Assembly: GCF_001506165.1 (NCBI RefSeq)
Contig: NZ_CP011427.1
Coordinates: forward strand, 3,968,001 to 4,032,000
Length of the DNA stretch: 64,000 nucleotides
Direction of reading: 5' to 3'
From: Pantoea vagans
Lineage (GTDB): Bacteria; Pseudomonadota; Gammaproteobacteria; Enterobacterales; Enterobacteriaceae
Shown here: in pieces, positions 1-8,265 of the stretch
Position numbering within the stretch: the stretch's first letter is position 1
Layout: every line of letters starts with the position of its first letter
Made by a program: the position numbers and the translations under genes
The notes under the pieces: generated by a model
The model's input: the letters and a program-made list of their open reading frames with translations, nothing else
The model's database searches: none
What the model was told of the DNA's origin: nothing

Positions 1-522
1 AATCGGTGCGGGTGCTGCCACGAGGGGCGCAGGTGCTGCGACAGGTTCAGCAACCGGTTTCGGCGGCGGCGGCGGAAACAGCGAAGTGGTCGCCTGGCGC
101 TCAACCACGGTCGCTTTCGGCGCTTGCGCGATTGCTGAAGGTGCGGGTTTCACCGCTGGAGCCGGTGGGAATAAGGAAGAAACACCACTCAGCGGCGCAG
201 CGGGCACGGATTCTAGCGGCGCCGTCGCGGCCAGGCTGTCGAGAATCGATCCGCGCGTAGTGCTGCCAGCGGCAGCGATTGGCGCCTGCAGAGGTGCAGG
301 TTGCGCAGGTGCGGCAAACTCATCACCACGGATCGGTTGGGGTTGCGGCAGGTCAATGCGCTGACCGCTGCCTAATTCCGGCTCATTATCCGTCGCCAGC
401 TGGCGAATAATGGCCCATTGGCTGTGATCCGCGTCCTGCGATTGCCCAGACATATCCTTAAAAGCGATATCAAGCGTGTGCGTTTTTTCTTTGAAACGCT
501 GCAGATCGTCGTAATTCTTCAT
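1..522 (-). CDS. bcsO: Cellulose biosynthesis protein BcsO (partial)
   Basis: The gene starts at the ATG complementary to 520-522 and runs out of the window, so only the first 174 residues are visible. The N-terminus (MKNYDDLQRFKEKTHTLDI) and the 'IAFKDMS' segment, followed by a long Pro/Ala-rich low-complexity stretch (five consecutive prolines near residue 150), resemble BcsO of enterobacterial cellulose operons that E. coli lacks. BcsO-type proteins are accessory, Pro-rich factors of the cellulose secretion machinery; their exact role is poorly defined. Its position next to dppF fits, because the E. coli bcs locus also lies close to dpp. Identification rests on remembered N-terminal similarity and composition, so it is moderately certain. 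Confidence 0.7.
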   Translation of the reverse strand, partial: MKNYDDLQRFKEKTHTLDIAFKDMSGQSQDADHSQWAIIRQLATDNEPELGSGQRIDLPQPQPIRGDEFAAPAQPAPLQAPIAAAGSTTRGSILDSLAATAPLESVPAAPLSGVSSLFPPAPAVKPAPSAIAQAPKATVVERQATTSLFPPPPPKPVAEPVAAPAPLVAAPAPI

Positions 523-944
523 GATCAGAGCCTGTAAAAACGGGAGGGAATTTGCCTGGAATATAACACACACATTAAAAGACGGTGAGAGAAATCTGAT
601 TATTAAAACAACATATTCAATAAAAGAGTTTTATCTTGCTGATTGAAATTCTACATATGCAAATAGCATGCTGTTATTTATGGTCGGAGATTAATTAATA
701 TCGATTAACTGAAATAATAACGGGGTTAACATTAACCTAACTTACTGAAAAACCTTCAAAGTGGTTCAAGTTACGGATTTTACACCTGTGTGATAACACT
801 CACACAATCCTGACATTATTCAGAATTTGCCTTAACGATTTATATCGTAATCAGGACCAATTTATTACTGATTCACTGGCGTAATACATTTCAGACCTCT
901 TTTTTTTCTACGCACTCAGCCGTTAATTTTACTGAAGTATGAAC
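523..944. other. AT-rich intergenic region upstream of bcsO
   Basis: This stretch of about 420 bp lies between the bcsO start and the dpp terminator. It is much more AT-rich than its surroundings and includes a GTTAAC-containing segment near 722-735. It presumably holds the promoter and control region of the leftward cellulose operon. I see no convincing ORF, RNA gene or single strong promoter. Confidence 0.4.
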
Positions 945-977
945 CCGCAAAAAAGAAAGGCTCCCGAGGGAGCCTTT
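945..977 (-). terminator. Rho-independent terminator of the dpp operon
   Basis: An inverted repeat (arms AAAGGCTCCC and GGGAGCCTTT, 956-977) is followed on the minus strand by a T-rich run (TTTCTTTTTTG). It lies about 20 bp past the dppF stop codon. Confidence 0.9.
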
Positions 978-996
978 AGCTATTTTTGGCGGTAAT

Positions 997-2007
997 TTAC
1001 GGAACGCCCACTGGCTGATTCTCATCCTGATCAACCGCAAAGCAGGCGATTTGCTGTTCGCCATACTGTTTTAGCTTGGGCTGCAATTGTACACAGCTGC
1101 CAAAACGACGGCGGCAGCGCGCGTTAAAGGCACAGCCCGGCGGTGGATTAAGCGGGCTGGGCAACTCACCGGTAAGTTTGATGCGCTCACGGCGCTCATC
1201 TGGATTGAGTCGCGGCGTGGCAGACAGCAATGCCTGAGTATAAGGATGGCGAGGATTGCTGAAGATCGCCTCTTTGCTGCCTTTTTCAACGCAGCGGCCC
1301 AGATACATCACCATCACTTCGTCGGCTATGTGTTCAACCACGGACAGGTCGTGAGAAATGAACACATACGACAAACCCAAATCCTGCTGCAAATCCATCA
1401 TCAGGTTGAGTACCTGCGCACGCACCGAAACATCCAGCGCCGAGACAGGTTCATCGGCAATCAAGACGTCTGGGTCGAGCATTAAACCACGCGCAATGGC
1501 GATACGCTGACGCTGCCCACCGGAGAACATATGCGGGTAGCGGTCGTAGTGTTCGGTTTTCAGACCGACCTTCGCCATCATCTCCAGGGTTTTTTCACGG
1601 CGTTCCGCTTTGCTCAGCGAGGTGTTGATCACCAGCGGCTCTTCAAGAATCTGGCTGATTTTTTTGCGCGGATTCAGCGAGCCATACGGGTTCTGGAAGA
1701 TAATCTGAATTTTCTGGCGACGCAGCTTCTGCGCCTGCGGATCGTGCTTTAGCAAATCCTGACCATGCCAATAGAGCTGCCCTTCGGTTGGCGTTTCAAT
1801 CATGGTTAACAGGCGACCCAGCGTGGATTTACCACAGCCAGACTCCCCCACCACCGCCAGCGTTTTGCCACGCTCAAGGTTAAACGAGACGCCATCCAGC
1901 GCTTTGACCAGGCGCTCCTGGCCAAACAGCCCTTTCTTCACCGGGTAGTGTTTTTTCAGGTCAATCGCCTGCAGCAGGTAATCCTGCTCAGTGTTATTAA
2001 GACTCAT
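997..2007 (-). CDS. dppF: Dipeptide ABC transporter ATP-binding protein DppF
   Basis: 336-residue cytoplasmic ATPase, one of the two non-identical nucleotide-binding subunits of the DppBCDF dipeptide (and haem precursor) importer. It shows Walker [10 protein letters not shown], signature SGGQRQR, Walker B '[12 protein letters not shown]' and the C-terminal oligopeptide-ATPase extension with clustered cysteines ([15 protein letters not shown]) typical of OppF/DppF. The sequence is nearly collinear with E. coli DppF. I chose the start at 2007 ([20 protein letters not shown]) because it matches the E. coli N-terminus; the longer in-frame extension only re-reads the end of dppD. The start overlaps the dppD stop by 11 bp, indicating translational coupling. 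It is the last gene of the dppABCDF operon. Confidence 0.97.
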   Translation of the reverse strand: MSLNNTEQDYLLQAIDLKKHYPVKKGLFGQERLVKALDGVSFNLERGKTLAVVGESGCGKSTLGRLLTMIETPTEGQLYWHGQDLLKHDPQAQKLRRQKIQIIFQNPYGSLNPRKKISQILEEPLVINTSLSKAERREKTLEMMAKVGLKTEHYDRYPHMFSGGQRQRIAIARGLMLDPDVLIADEPVSALDVSVRAQVLNLMMDLQQDLGLSYVFISHDLSVVEHIADEVMVMYLGRCVEKGSKEAIFSNPRHPYTQALLSATPRLNPDERRERIKLTGELPSPLNPPPGCAFNARCRRRFGSCVQLQPKLKQYGEQQIACFAVDQDENQPVGVP

Positions 2008-2983
2008 AAGTCGGTCTCCCGGCATCATCCAGTGGGAAATGGCATTTAGACTGGCGGCCCGGAATGTCGCGCAGTTCAGGTTCTTCACGGCGGCAGCGGT
2101 CGGTCACGTACGGACAGCGTGGGTTGAGCAGACAGCCGGTTGGGCGGTCATATTTGCCCGGCACCACACCTGGCAGCGAAGCCAGACGCGCTTTATCAGC
2201 GGCAAACTCCGGCAGCGCACGCAGCAGCGCCTGGGTGTACGGATGACGCGGCGCTTTGAAGATATCCACCGCTTTTCCGCTTTCCACCACCTGGCCTGCA
2301 TACATCACGATGATGTGCTGCGCGGCTTCCGCCACCAGCGCCAGATCGTGGGTAATCAGGATCAACGCCATGTTTTCTTGCTTCTGCAAATCCAACAGCA
2401 GTTCGATAATCTGTGCCTGAATGGTGACGTCCAGCGCGGTGGTCGGCTCATCTGCAATCAACAGCTTCGGTTTGCAGGCAATCGCCATGGCGATCATCAC
2501 ACGCTGGCTCATACCGCCCGACAGCTGGTGCGGATAGACATCCAGTCGCGAAGCCGGGTCGGGAATGCCCACCTGCTCCAGCAGATCGATAGCACGCTGA
2601 CGACGGGTGCTTTTGCTGCCACCCTGATGCACTTTCAGCGCTTCCATAATCTGGAAACCGACGCTGTAGCACGGGTTAAGGCTGGTCATCGGGTCCTGGA
2701 AGATCATCGCCACTTCAGCGCCTACCAGCTGGCGGCGCTCTTTTTCGGAGATGCGTTGCAGGTCACGCTGGTTGAACTCCAGTTTTTCGGCCATCACACG
2801 GCCGGGGTAATCAATCAGCCCCATGATCGCCAGTGAACTGACAGATTTACCCGAGCCGGATTCACCGACAATCCCCACCACCTGGCCTTGTTCAACCTGG
2901 TAGCTGATGCGGTCTACGGCGCGGAACGGTGTTTTTTCGTCGCCGAAATGCACCGATAATTTTTCTACATTTAATAATGCCAT
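1997..2983 (-). CDS. dppD: Dipeptide ABC transporter ATP-binding protein DppD
   Basis: 328-residue partner ATPase of DppF. Walker A GESGSGKS, signature LSGGMSQR, Walker B '[12 protein letters not shown]' and the switch motif ILITHDL are all present, with the OppD-type C-terminal cysteine cluster ([15 protein letters not shown]). It energises dipeptide uptake through the DppB/DppC channel. The gene is 12 bp downstream of dppC and overlaps dppF. Length and sequence match E. coli DppD. Confidence 0.97.
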   Translation of the reverse strand: MALLNVEKLSVHFGDEKTPFRAVDRISYQVEQGQVVGIVGESGSGKSVSSLAIMGLIDYPGRVMAEKLEFNQRDLQRISEKERRQLVGAEVAMIFQDPMTSLNPCYSVGFQIMEALKVHQGGSKSTRRQRAIDLLEQVGIPDPASRLDVYPHQLSGGMSQRVMIAMAIACKPKLLIADEPTTALDVTIQAQIIELLLDLQKQENMALILITHDLALVAEAAQHIIVMYAGQVVESGKAVDIFKAPRHPYTQALLRALPEFAADKARLASLPGVVPGKYDRPTGCLLNPRCPYVTDRCRREEPELRDIPGRQSKCHFPLDDAGRPTYES

Positions 2984-2995
2984 CTCGGTGCCTCT

Positions 2996-3898
2996 TTACT
3001 GCTTGAGTTTCGGGTCGAGTGCGTCACGCAGACCATCGCCCATGAGGTTGAATGCCAGTACAGTGAGCAGGATGACGACACCAGGGAACGTCACCACCCA
3101 CCAGGCACTTTGCGCATACTGCAACACGTCTGAGAGCATGGTGCCCCACTCTGGTGTTGGCGGCTGCGCCCCCATTCCGAGAAAGCCCAACGCCGCCATA
3201 TCGAGGATGGCATTGGAGAAACCTAATGACGCCTGCACAATCAGCGGTGCCAGGCAGTTAGGCAGAATATTGACGAACATCTGGCGCAGGGTACCGGCCC
3301 CCGCCACGCTAGAGGCGGTGACGTAGTCGCGGTTGACTTCCACCAGCACCGCAGCACGGGTCAGACGGATATAGTGCGGCAAGGCGACGAAAGTGATCGC
3401 CAGCGAGGCGTTGACAATCGACGGGCCGAAGATCGCCACCAGCACCAGTGCCAACAGCAAGCTTGGCAGCGCCAGCATGATGTCGACCAGACGCATGATC
3501 ACGGCATCCACCACTCCGCCGAGGTAACCGGCCATCAGGCCAAATATCACCCCGAGCACCAGTGACAGCACCACCACCAGGCAACCCACCAGCAGAGACA
3601 AGCGCGCACCGAACATCAGACGCGAAAGGACATCGCGGCCAACGTCATCGGTGCCGAGAATAAATTTCCAGCTACCGCCTTCCTGCCACACCGGCGGGTG
3701 CAGCAGCGCATCGCGGAACTGTTCAGCAGGCGCGTGTGGCGCCAGCACATTGGCGAACAGCGCGATTAGCAGCATCAGAATGATGTAAACCAGGCCAATC
3801 ACCGCGCCTTTGTTACGTTTGAAGTAGTGCCAGAATTCCTGAATGGGGGTCATCGGCTTGGGTGCAGCGGTCACGCTTGCGGGATCAACAGTAGACAT
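2996..3898 (-). CDS. dppC: Dipeptide ABC transporter permease DppC
   Basis: 300-residue inner-membrane permease. It has an N-terminal cytoplasmic segment, a first membrane helix around residues 35-55, a periplasmic loop, and the binding-protein-dependent transport domain with the EAA loop (EVNRDYVTASSVAGAG region) that contacts DppD/DppF. It pairs with DppB to form the dipeptide channel. It lies 9 bp downstream of dppB. Sequence and length match E. coli DppC. Confidence 0.96.
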   Translation of the reverse strand: MSTVDPASVTAAPKPMTPIQEFWHYFKRNKGAVIGLVYIILMLLIALFANVLAPHAPAEQFRDALLHPPVWQEGGSWKFILGTDDVGRDVLSRLMFGARLSLLVGCLVVVLSLVLGVIFGLMAGYLGGVVDAVIMRLVDIMLALPSLLLALVLVAIFGPSIVNASLAITFVALPHYIRLTRAAVLVEVNRDYVTASSVAGAGTLRQMFVNILPNCLAPLIVQASLGFSNAILDMAALGFLGMGAQPPTPEWGTMLSDVLQYAQSAWWVVTFPGVVILLTVLAFNLMGDGLRDALDPKLKQ

Positions 3899-3907
3899 GA
3901 TTCCCCC

Positions 3908-4927
3908 TTATTTCTTATGTCGAATGCGCGGATTAACCACGCCGTACAGCAGATCAACCAGCAGGTTGACCACAATAATCAGAATCGCCACCAGCAGCAC
4001 GCCACCTTGCACCACCGGATAGTCACGGCGCTGCAGCGCTTCAATGAGCCAGCGACCGAGTCCCGGCCATGAGAAGATGGTTTCGGTCAGAATCGCACCG
4101 GCCAATAAGGTGCCAACCTGTAAACCGATAACGGTGACCACCGGCAGCATGGCGTTACGCAGTGCATGCACCACAATCACGCGCATGCGCGTTAAGCCTT
4201 TAGCGCGCGCGGTGCGGATGTAGTCTTCACCCAGCACTTCCAGCATCGAGGATCGCGTCATACGCACAATCACCGCCAGAGGAATGGTGCCGAGTACGAT
4301 GGCCGGCAGAATCATGTGCATCACGGCATCTTTGAAGTCACCCGGTTCGCCCCAGATCAGCGTATCAATCAGCATGAATCCGGTCAGAGGATGGCTATCA
4401 TCAAGGAAGATGGTGTCACTGACACGCCCAGAGACCGGCGTGAGGTTCCATTGGACCGACACCAGCATGATCAGCATGATGCCCCACCAGAAAATCGGCA
4501 TCGAGTAACCGGTCAGTGAGATACCCACCGCAGTGTGATCGAATACGGAACCGCGCTTCACCGCCGCCAGAACCCCCACAGGAATCCCCACGGCCACGGC
4601 AAAGATCATGGCGCAGATACCGAGTTCCAGCGTGGCTTTGAAACGGGGAACGAATTCATCCCAGACTGGAATGCGGCTTTTCAGCGAGATACCGAGATCG
4701 CCATGCAGCACACCATTGATGTAGGTGATGTACTGTTTCCACATCGGCTGGTCGAGACCAAACTGGGCCATCAGTTGGGCATGACGTTCAGGAGAGATAC
4801 CGCGCTCGCCCGCCATGATCAGCACCGGGTCACCGGGGATCAAATGGACAAACGCAAAGGTCAGTAAGGTAATACCGATAAACGTTGGGATGACAAGGCC
4901 CAGACGTCGGAGTATGAATTGCAGCAT
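3908..4927 (-). CDS. dppB: Dipeptide ABC transporter permease DppB
   Basis: 339-residue inner-membrane permease, with an N-terminal helix (MLQFILRRLGLVIPTFIGIT) and the conserved EAA loop (GEDYIRTARAKGL). The start at 4927 gives exactly the E. coli DppB N-terminus and length; an upstream in-frame ATG would add 24 basic, Cys-rich residues unlike the family. It is separated from dppA by about 320 bp that contain an ERIC element and strong hairpins, so the membrane genes may be expressed below the binding protein. Confidence 0.96.
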   Translation of the reverse strand: MLQFILRRLGLVIPTFIGITLLTFAFVHLIPGDPVLIMAGERGISPERHAQLMAQFGLDQPMWKQYITYINGVLHGDLGISLKSRIPVWDEFVPRFKATLELGICAMIFAVAVGIPVGVLAAVKRGSVFDHTAVGISLTGYSMPIFWWGIMLIMLVSVQWNLTPVSGRVSDTIFLDDSHPLTGFMLIDTLIWGEPGDFKDAVMHMILPAIVLGTIPLAVIVRMTRSSMLEVLGEDYIRTARAKGLTRMRVIVVHALRNAMLPVVTVIGLQVGTLLAGAILTETIFSWPGLGRWLIEALQRRDYPVVQGGVLLVAILIIVVNLLVDLLYGVVNPRIRHKK

Positions 4928-5028
4928 AAGCCGGGTTCTCAGTCTTTTCCCGTGGCGTTGCCGCCAGGGTCTACATTGCTCACAACACGCAGCCGGCATG
5001 GCCGGACGCGACGCAAGAAGCGCTTCAA

Positions 5029-5153
5029 ATACCCGTCAACCTTCACGCTGCAACTGCGTTGGCTTCATTCGCTCACCCCAGTCACTTACTTGAGTAAGCT
5101 CCTGAGGATTCACCAATTCGCCGCCTTGCTGCAGAGTGAATTATTTAGGGTAT
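5029..5153. repeat. ERIC element (enterobacterial repetitive intergenic consensus)
   Basis: A 125-bp imperfect palindrome whose outer ends pair (ATACCC at 5029 with GGGTAT at 5153, then TTCACgCTGCA with TGCAG.GTGAA). Its centre holds the ERIC core: CGCTCACCCCAGTCACTTAC and GTAAGCTCCTGaGGATTCAC, the sequences targeted by the classic ERIC2 and ERIC1R primers. The length matches the 126-127-bp consensus. It lies between dppA and dppB, so it is transcribed in the operon mRNA, where it would fold into a long stem. Confidence 0.93.
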
Positions 5154-5188
5154 GCATTAATTTAGCCGGAAAAAAAGTGCGGAGTTCG

Positions 5189-5229
5189 GGCGACGAAGGG
5201 GCCGCCCGAGGGCCAGCAGCGCTGGCCCT
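5189..5229 (-). promoter_or_regulatory. GC-rich hairpins just downstream of dppA
   Basis: On the mRNA strand two stems follow the dppA stop: arms AGGGCCAG/CTGGCCCT (5209-5229, 5-nt loop), then GGGCG...CGCCC, with a T7 run further on near 5170. The arrangement suggests partial termination or 3'-end stabilisation that would favour dppA mRNA over dppBCDF. This is an inference from position. Confidence 0.5.
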
Positions 5230-5249
5230 ACCCGCGATAATCCGAAAGG

Positions 5250-6860
5250 TTATTCCTGGATATCGACGTTTTCGAAGTGATGTTTGCCTAATGGATCAAC
5301 CACATAACCGGTCACTTTCTTACTCACTGGCTCATAGACGGTTGAGTGAGCGATGATCAGCGCTGGCGCCTGGTCATGCATCACTACCTGAGCCTGCTTG
5401 TACAGTTCAATACGTTTGTTGTGATCGGCTTCAGCACGTGCAGGCTGAATCAGGTCTTCAAACGGCTTGTAGCACCAGCGAGAGTAGTTAGAACCGTCTT
5501 TCGCCGCTGCACAGCTGAACAGCGTGGCGAAGAAGTTATCTGGGTCCCCATTATCACCGGTCCAGCCCATCATGACGGTCTGGTGTTCACCGGCTTTAGC
5601 ACGCTTGAGGTATTCGCCCCATTCGAAGGTGACGATTTTGGCTTTGACGCCAATTTTCGCCCAGTCAGCCTGAACCATTTCGGCCATACGGCGCGCGTTC
5701 GGGTTGTAAGGACGCTGTACCGGCATTGCCCACAGGTCGATGGAGAAGCCATCTGGCATGCCTGCTTCTTTCAGCAGTTCTTTCGCTTTAGCAGGGTCGT
5801 AAGCGTAGTCTTTGACAGCATCGTTGTAGCCCCACATGGTCGGTGGGATCAGGTTTTTCGCGGCCTGACCAGCGCCCTGATAAACCGCATCAATGATGGC
5901 TTGTTTGTTGACCGCCATGGTCAGTGCCTGACGCACTTTGACGTTATCCAGCGGTTTTTTCTCGGTGTTGAATGACAGGTAACCGACGTTCAGACCAGGC
6001 TGTTCCATCAGGTTGATTTTGTCATCTTTTTTCATGCTGGCGATGTCAGCCGGGTTGGGATACGGCATGACCTGGCACTCACCTTTCTGCAGTTTGGCGT
6101 AACGCACAGACGCATCCGGGGTGATGGAGAAGACCAGGCGATCAATCTTCGGCTTGGTGCCCCAGAAGTCTGGGTTCGCTTTATACAGAATGCGCGAGTC
6201 TTTCTGGTATTGCTGCAGCACGAACGGACCGGTGCCCACTGGGTTGAGGTCCAGTTTTTCTGGCGTGCCGGCTTTGAGCATGTTGTCCGCATACTCTTTA
6301 GACAGGATTGAGGCGAAGTCCATGCCAAGGTCAGCAATGAACGGCGCTTCAGGACGGGTCAGGGTGAAGCGTACGGTGTAGTCGTCAACTTTGTCGATTT
6401 TGGCGATCAGCTTAGGCATGTCCATGCCTTCGAAGTATTCGTAGCTGCCGCCAGAAACACCGTGATATTTGTTGTTTTTGTCGAGCTGGCGCTCGAAGGA
6501 GAACACGACGTCATCGGCGTTGAATTCACGGGTTGGCTTGAAGTCTTTGGTGGTTTGCCACTTCACGCCTTTACGCAGGTGGAAGGTATAAGTTTTACCG
6601 TCCGCGCTGACGTCCCATTTTTCTGCCAGGCCCGGCTGCAGCTCAGTGGTACCGGTTTTGAACTCAACCAGGCGGTTGTAGATCGGTACGGAGCTGGCAT
6701 CGTAAGTGGTACCCGATGTGAAGAGCTGTGGGTTGAAGCCTTCCGGCGAACCTTCTGAACAGTAAACGAGGGTTTTCGCCTGGACACCCGCGGCAACAGT
6801 CATAGCAATCAGGCTAAGACCGACCTTCAGCATCCTGGATTTAGCCAGGGAGTTGATCAT
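5250..6860 (-). CDS. dppA: Periplasmic dipeptide-binding protein DppA
   Basis: 536-residue SBP family 5 protein, the periplasmic dipeptide receptor that feeds DppBCDF. A Sec signal peptide ends at VQA-KTLVYCSEG, and the mature protein is nearly collinear with E. coli DppA (for example SEGSPEGFNPQLFTSGTTYD and the C-terminal GKHHFEN). I placed the start at 6860 (MINSLAKS) because GGAG lies 6 nt upstream. An in-frame ATG four codons earlier contains that GGAG inside its own reading frame and has no ribosome site. First gene of the operon, with a CA-rich leader directly upstream. Confidence 0.95.
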   Translation of the reverse strand: MINSLAKSRMLKVGLSLIAMTVAAGVQAKTLVYCSEGSPEGFNPQLFTSGTTYDASSVPIYNRLVEFKTGTTELQPGLAEKWDVSADGKTYTFHLRKGVKWQTTKDFKPTREFNADDVVFSFERQLDKNNKYHGVSGGSYEYFEGMDMPKLIAKIDKVDDYTVRFTLTRPEAPFIADLGMDFASILSKEYADNMLKAGTPEKLDLNPVGTGPFVLQQYQKDSRILYKANPDFWGTKPKIDRLVFSITPDASVRYAKLQKGECQVMPYPNPADIASMKKDDKINLMEQPGLNVGYLSFNTEKKPLDNVKVRQALTMAVNKQAIIDAVYQGAGQAAKNLIPPTMWGYNDAVKDYAYDPAKAKELLKEAGMPDGFSIDLWAMPVQRPYNPNARRMAEMVQADWAKIGVKAKIVTFEWGEYLKRAKAGEHQTVMMGWTGDNGDPDNFFATLFSCAAAKDGSNYSRWCYKPFEDLIQPARAEADHNKRIELYKQAQVVMHDQAPALIIAHSTVYEPVSKKVTGYVVDPLGKHHFENVDIQE

Positions 6861-6865
6861 GTTTT

Positions 6866-6892
6866 GCTCCATTGTGATGTGATGTTGTGTGC
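6866..6892 (-). promoter_or_regulatory. CA-rich dppA leader, likely GcvB small-RNA target
   Basis: The mRNA just upstream of and over the dppA start reads ACACAACATCACATCACAAT. It is complementary to the GU-rich R1 region (UGUGAUGUUGUGU core) of the small RNA GcvB, a known repressor of dppA in E. coli and Salmonella. GcvB itself is not in the window, so the pairing partner is assumed from related species. Confidence 0.6.
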
Positions 6893-7430
6893 GTCGCCCG
6901 ACCTCTGAATTTTTTTATGCGGTTCGGGCAGCATGCGAGTGGTTTATTTTCTCCGACAGAAGAACGCTGTCAGGATCGCCCTACTCTGCATGTTATTGAC
7001 GCATCAATTTGTCAACAGTTGCAAAGAAGGTCAATACAAGGTGGGGTTATTTACACAGAGTGTGAGTAAGTGCAAGCAACGATAAAAAACAGCCTTCTCG
7101 CGCTGAGCCAAAATTAAAAAAGGTGATAAAGCGCGCAATGCCGCGTGATTATCTGGCTATGTAGCCAGATGACAGTGATTATCACCGCTAAAAAACGCAC
7201 AAAACTTGTTGGTAAATGTCGATTATCTGAACGATTCCCCGTGCGTTATGACGTTCAGGCAGCGAAATATGCTGGGTTAATGGCATAAGAAATCAGCAAA
7301 AAGCAAAAAGCGGTCATAAGAAGAATGTGTCGCGAATTAAGGGAGCAGGGTCGATTGGATAAGGGCTTGAGTATCGAGATAGGGATAAATAGCATGAAAT
7401 TGGAAGTTTTGATGTGAAAAGGGAGATTAT
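6893..7430. other. dppA upstream region
   Basis: About 540 bp without a gene. On the minus strand it should contain the dppA promoter; a TTGACA-like box lies near 7015, but I could not pair it with a convincing -10. No ORF of note is visible on either strand. Confidence 0.35.
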
Positions 7431-7475
7431 CAACCTTTGTTAAACCTAAGTGCTTTGAGTTTTGCGTATGGCTCA

Positions 7476-7652
7476 GAGAAGGGGGCTCGATCGCAAAGAC
7501 GGCGTAAATACATCCCTGTAGCCTCTACCGCCGGAGTATTCGCCCCATCCATGGGGCTCACCCGCAAGCGGGCAACGCTTCGCGTTGTGCAAAATTGCTC
7601 CCGGCAATTTTGTCCATGCGGCGGACGCTTTGCTAACCGAGCCCCCTTCCCA
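7476..7652. repeat. Long hairpin-forming intergenic repeat element
   Basis: The ends pair over a long arm: GAAGGGGGCTCG near 7478 with CGAGCCCCCTTC near 7650, extended by GCAAAG / CTTTGC. Inside are shorter stems: CCCCATCCATGGGG near 7545, GCAACGC/GCGTTGT near 7578 and AAAATTGC/GCAATTTT near 7592. No conserved protein is encoded; the open frames across it are incidental. It looks like an interspersed enterobacterial intergenic repeat. Only this copy is in the window, but a structurally similar element with GACCATCCATGGTC lies at 38.38 kb. Confidence 0.6.
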
Positions 7653-7693
7653 TCGCTAATTGGCAGCAGTTTCGCTTTTCTAAAAGCACGCAG

Positions 7694-8004
7694 GGAGTTG
7701 GGCAAAGGAGGGAATGCGGGGTCCGGAGTAAAGCGTCACACGCCAGGGATGGCGTGTGCCGAGCGATCAGGGACGAGACAGCGTCTTTACGGAGTGGCCC
7801 CGTATTTCATCCTGACAGGTACGTTTTTGAATGGCTTCTATATCGCTGCCCAACACAACGCAGCGGAGTTGAGCAAAGGAGGGAATGCGGGGTCCGGAGT
7901 AAAGCGTCACACGCCAGGGATGGCGTGTGCCGAGCGATCAGGGATGAGACAGCGTCTTTACGGAGTGGCCCCGTATTTCATCCTGACAGGTACGTTTTTG
8001 AATG
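7694..8004. repeat. Two-copy direct repeat (140 bp, period 171 bp) downstream of tRNA-Pro
   Basis: Copy A is 7694-7833 and copy B 7865-8004. They are almost identical (I see differences at 7701/7872 and at one position in the GGGA[C/T]GAGACAG segment), separated by a 31-bp spacer. The repeat lies immediately beyond the terminator of the tRNA gene, in its 3' direction. The repeated reading frames reflect the DNA repetition and give no protein I recognise. The layout recalls the ~178-bp rtT repeats after E. coli tyrT, but the sequence is different. Confidence 0.85.
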
Positions 8005-8022
8005 TAAGCAGCCTGATCTACA

Positions 8023-8054
8023 GACGAAAAAAAACCCGCTTTTACAAGCAGGTT
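8023..8054 (-). terminator. Terminator of tRNA-Pro gene
   Basis: On the minus strand a 9-bp stem (AACCTGCTT paired with AAGCGGGTT, one G-U) is followed by eight Ts. It lies 10 bp past the tRNA CCA end. Confidence 0.92.
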
Positions 8055-8063
8055 TCTTAAATA

Positions 8064-8140
8064 TGGTCGGCGAGAGAGGATTCGAACCTCCGACCCACTG
8101 GTCCCAAACCAGTTGCGCTACCAAGCTGCGCTACTCGCCG
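8064..8140 (-). tRNA. tRNA-Pro (anticodon UGG)
   Basis: 77-nt tRNA with encoded CCA. It starts CGGCGAG (acceptor arm pairing with CTCGCCG), has the T-loop GGTTCGAATCC, and an anticodon stem ACTGG/CCAGT enclosing the loop TTTGGGA, so the anticodon is TGG. From memory it matches E. coli proM, the UGG isoacceptor. E. coli carries proK (CGG anticodon) at this position between eptB and dppA, so the isoacceptor at this locus differs. Confidence 0.97.
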
Positions 8141-8219
8141 ATGGGGGCGAATATTACTGCTCCCACTTTAGAGCGTCAATCCCTTTTCCATTTTTTCCAG
8201 CCGATCGCCTGAAAAGCAA

Positions 8220-8243
8220 GCAGTGGGGCAAAAAACCCCACCG
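8220..8243 (-). terminator. Possible terminator of eptB
   Basis: A stem (GTGGGG/CCCCAC) with a T-rich loop lies 25 bp after the eptB stop on the minus strand. No clear T-run follows, so termination function is uncertain. Confidence 0.4.
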
Positions 8244-8265
8244 CTCAATGGTTTCACAGCAAAGC

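Noticed and set aside
1991..2836. 281-codon open frame on the plus strand
   Set aside because: It is antisense to dppD, His/Arg/Gln-rich as expected for a reverse reading, and has no ribosome site.
7694..8004. CRISPR-like array
   Set aside because: Only two copies, each 140 bp, with one 31-bp spacer; there are no short regular repeats and no cas genes.
7437..8212. Overlapping open frames of 150-210 codons with repeated peptide blocks
   Set aside because: The repetition comes from the 140-bp DNA repeat read in several frames, one frame runs into the tRNA gene, and none looks like a known protein family.
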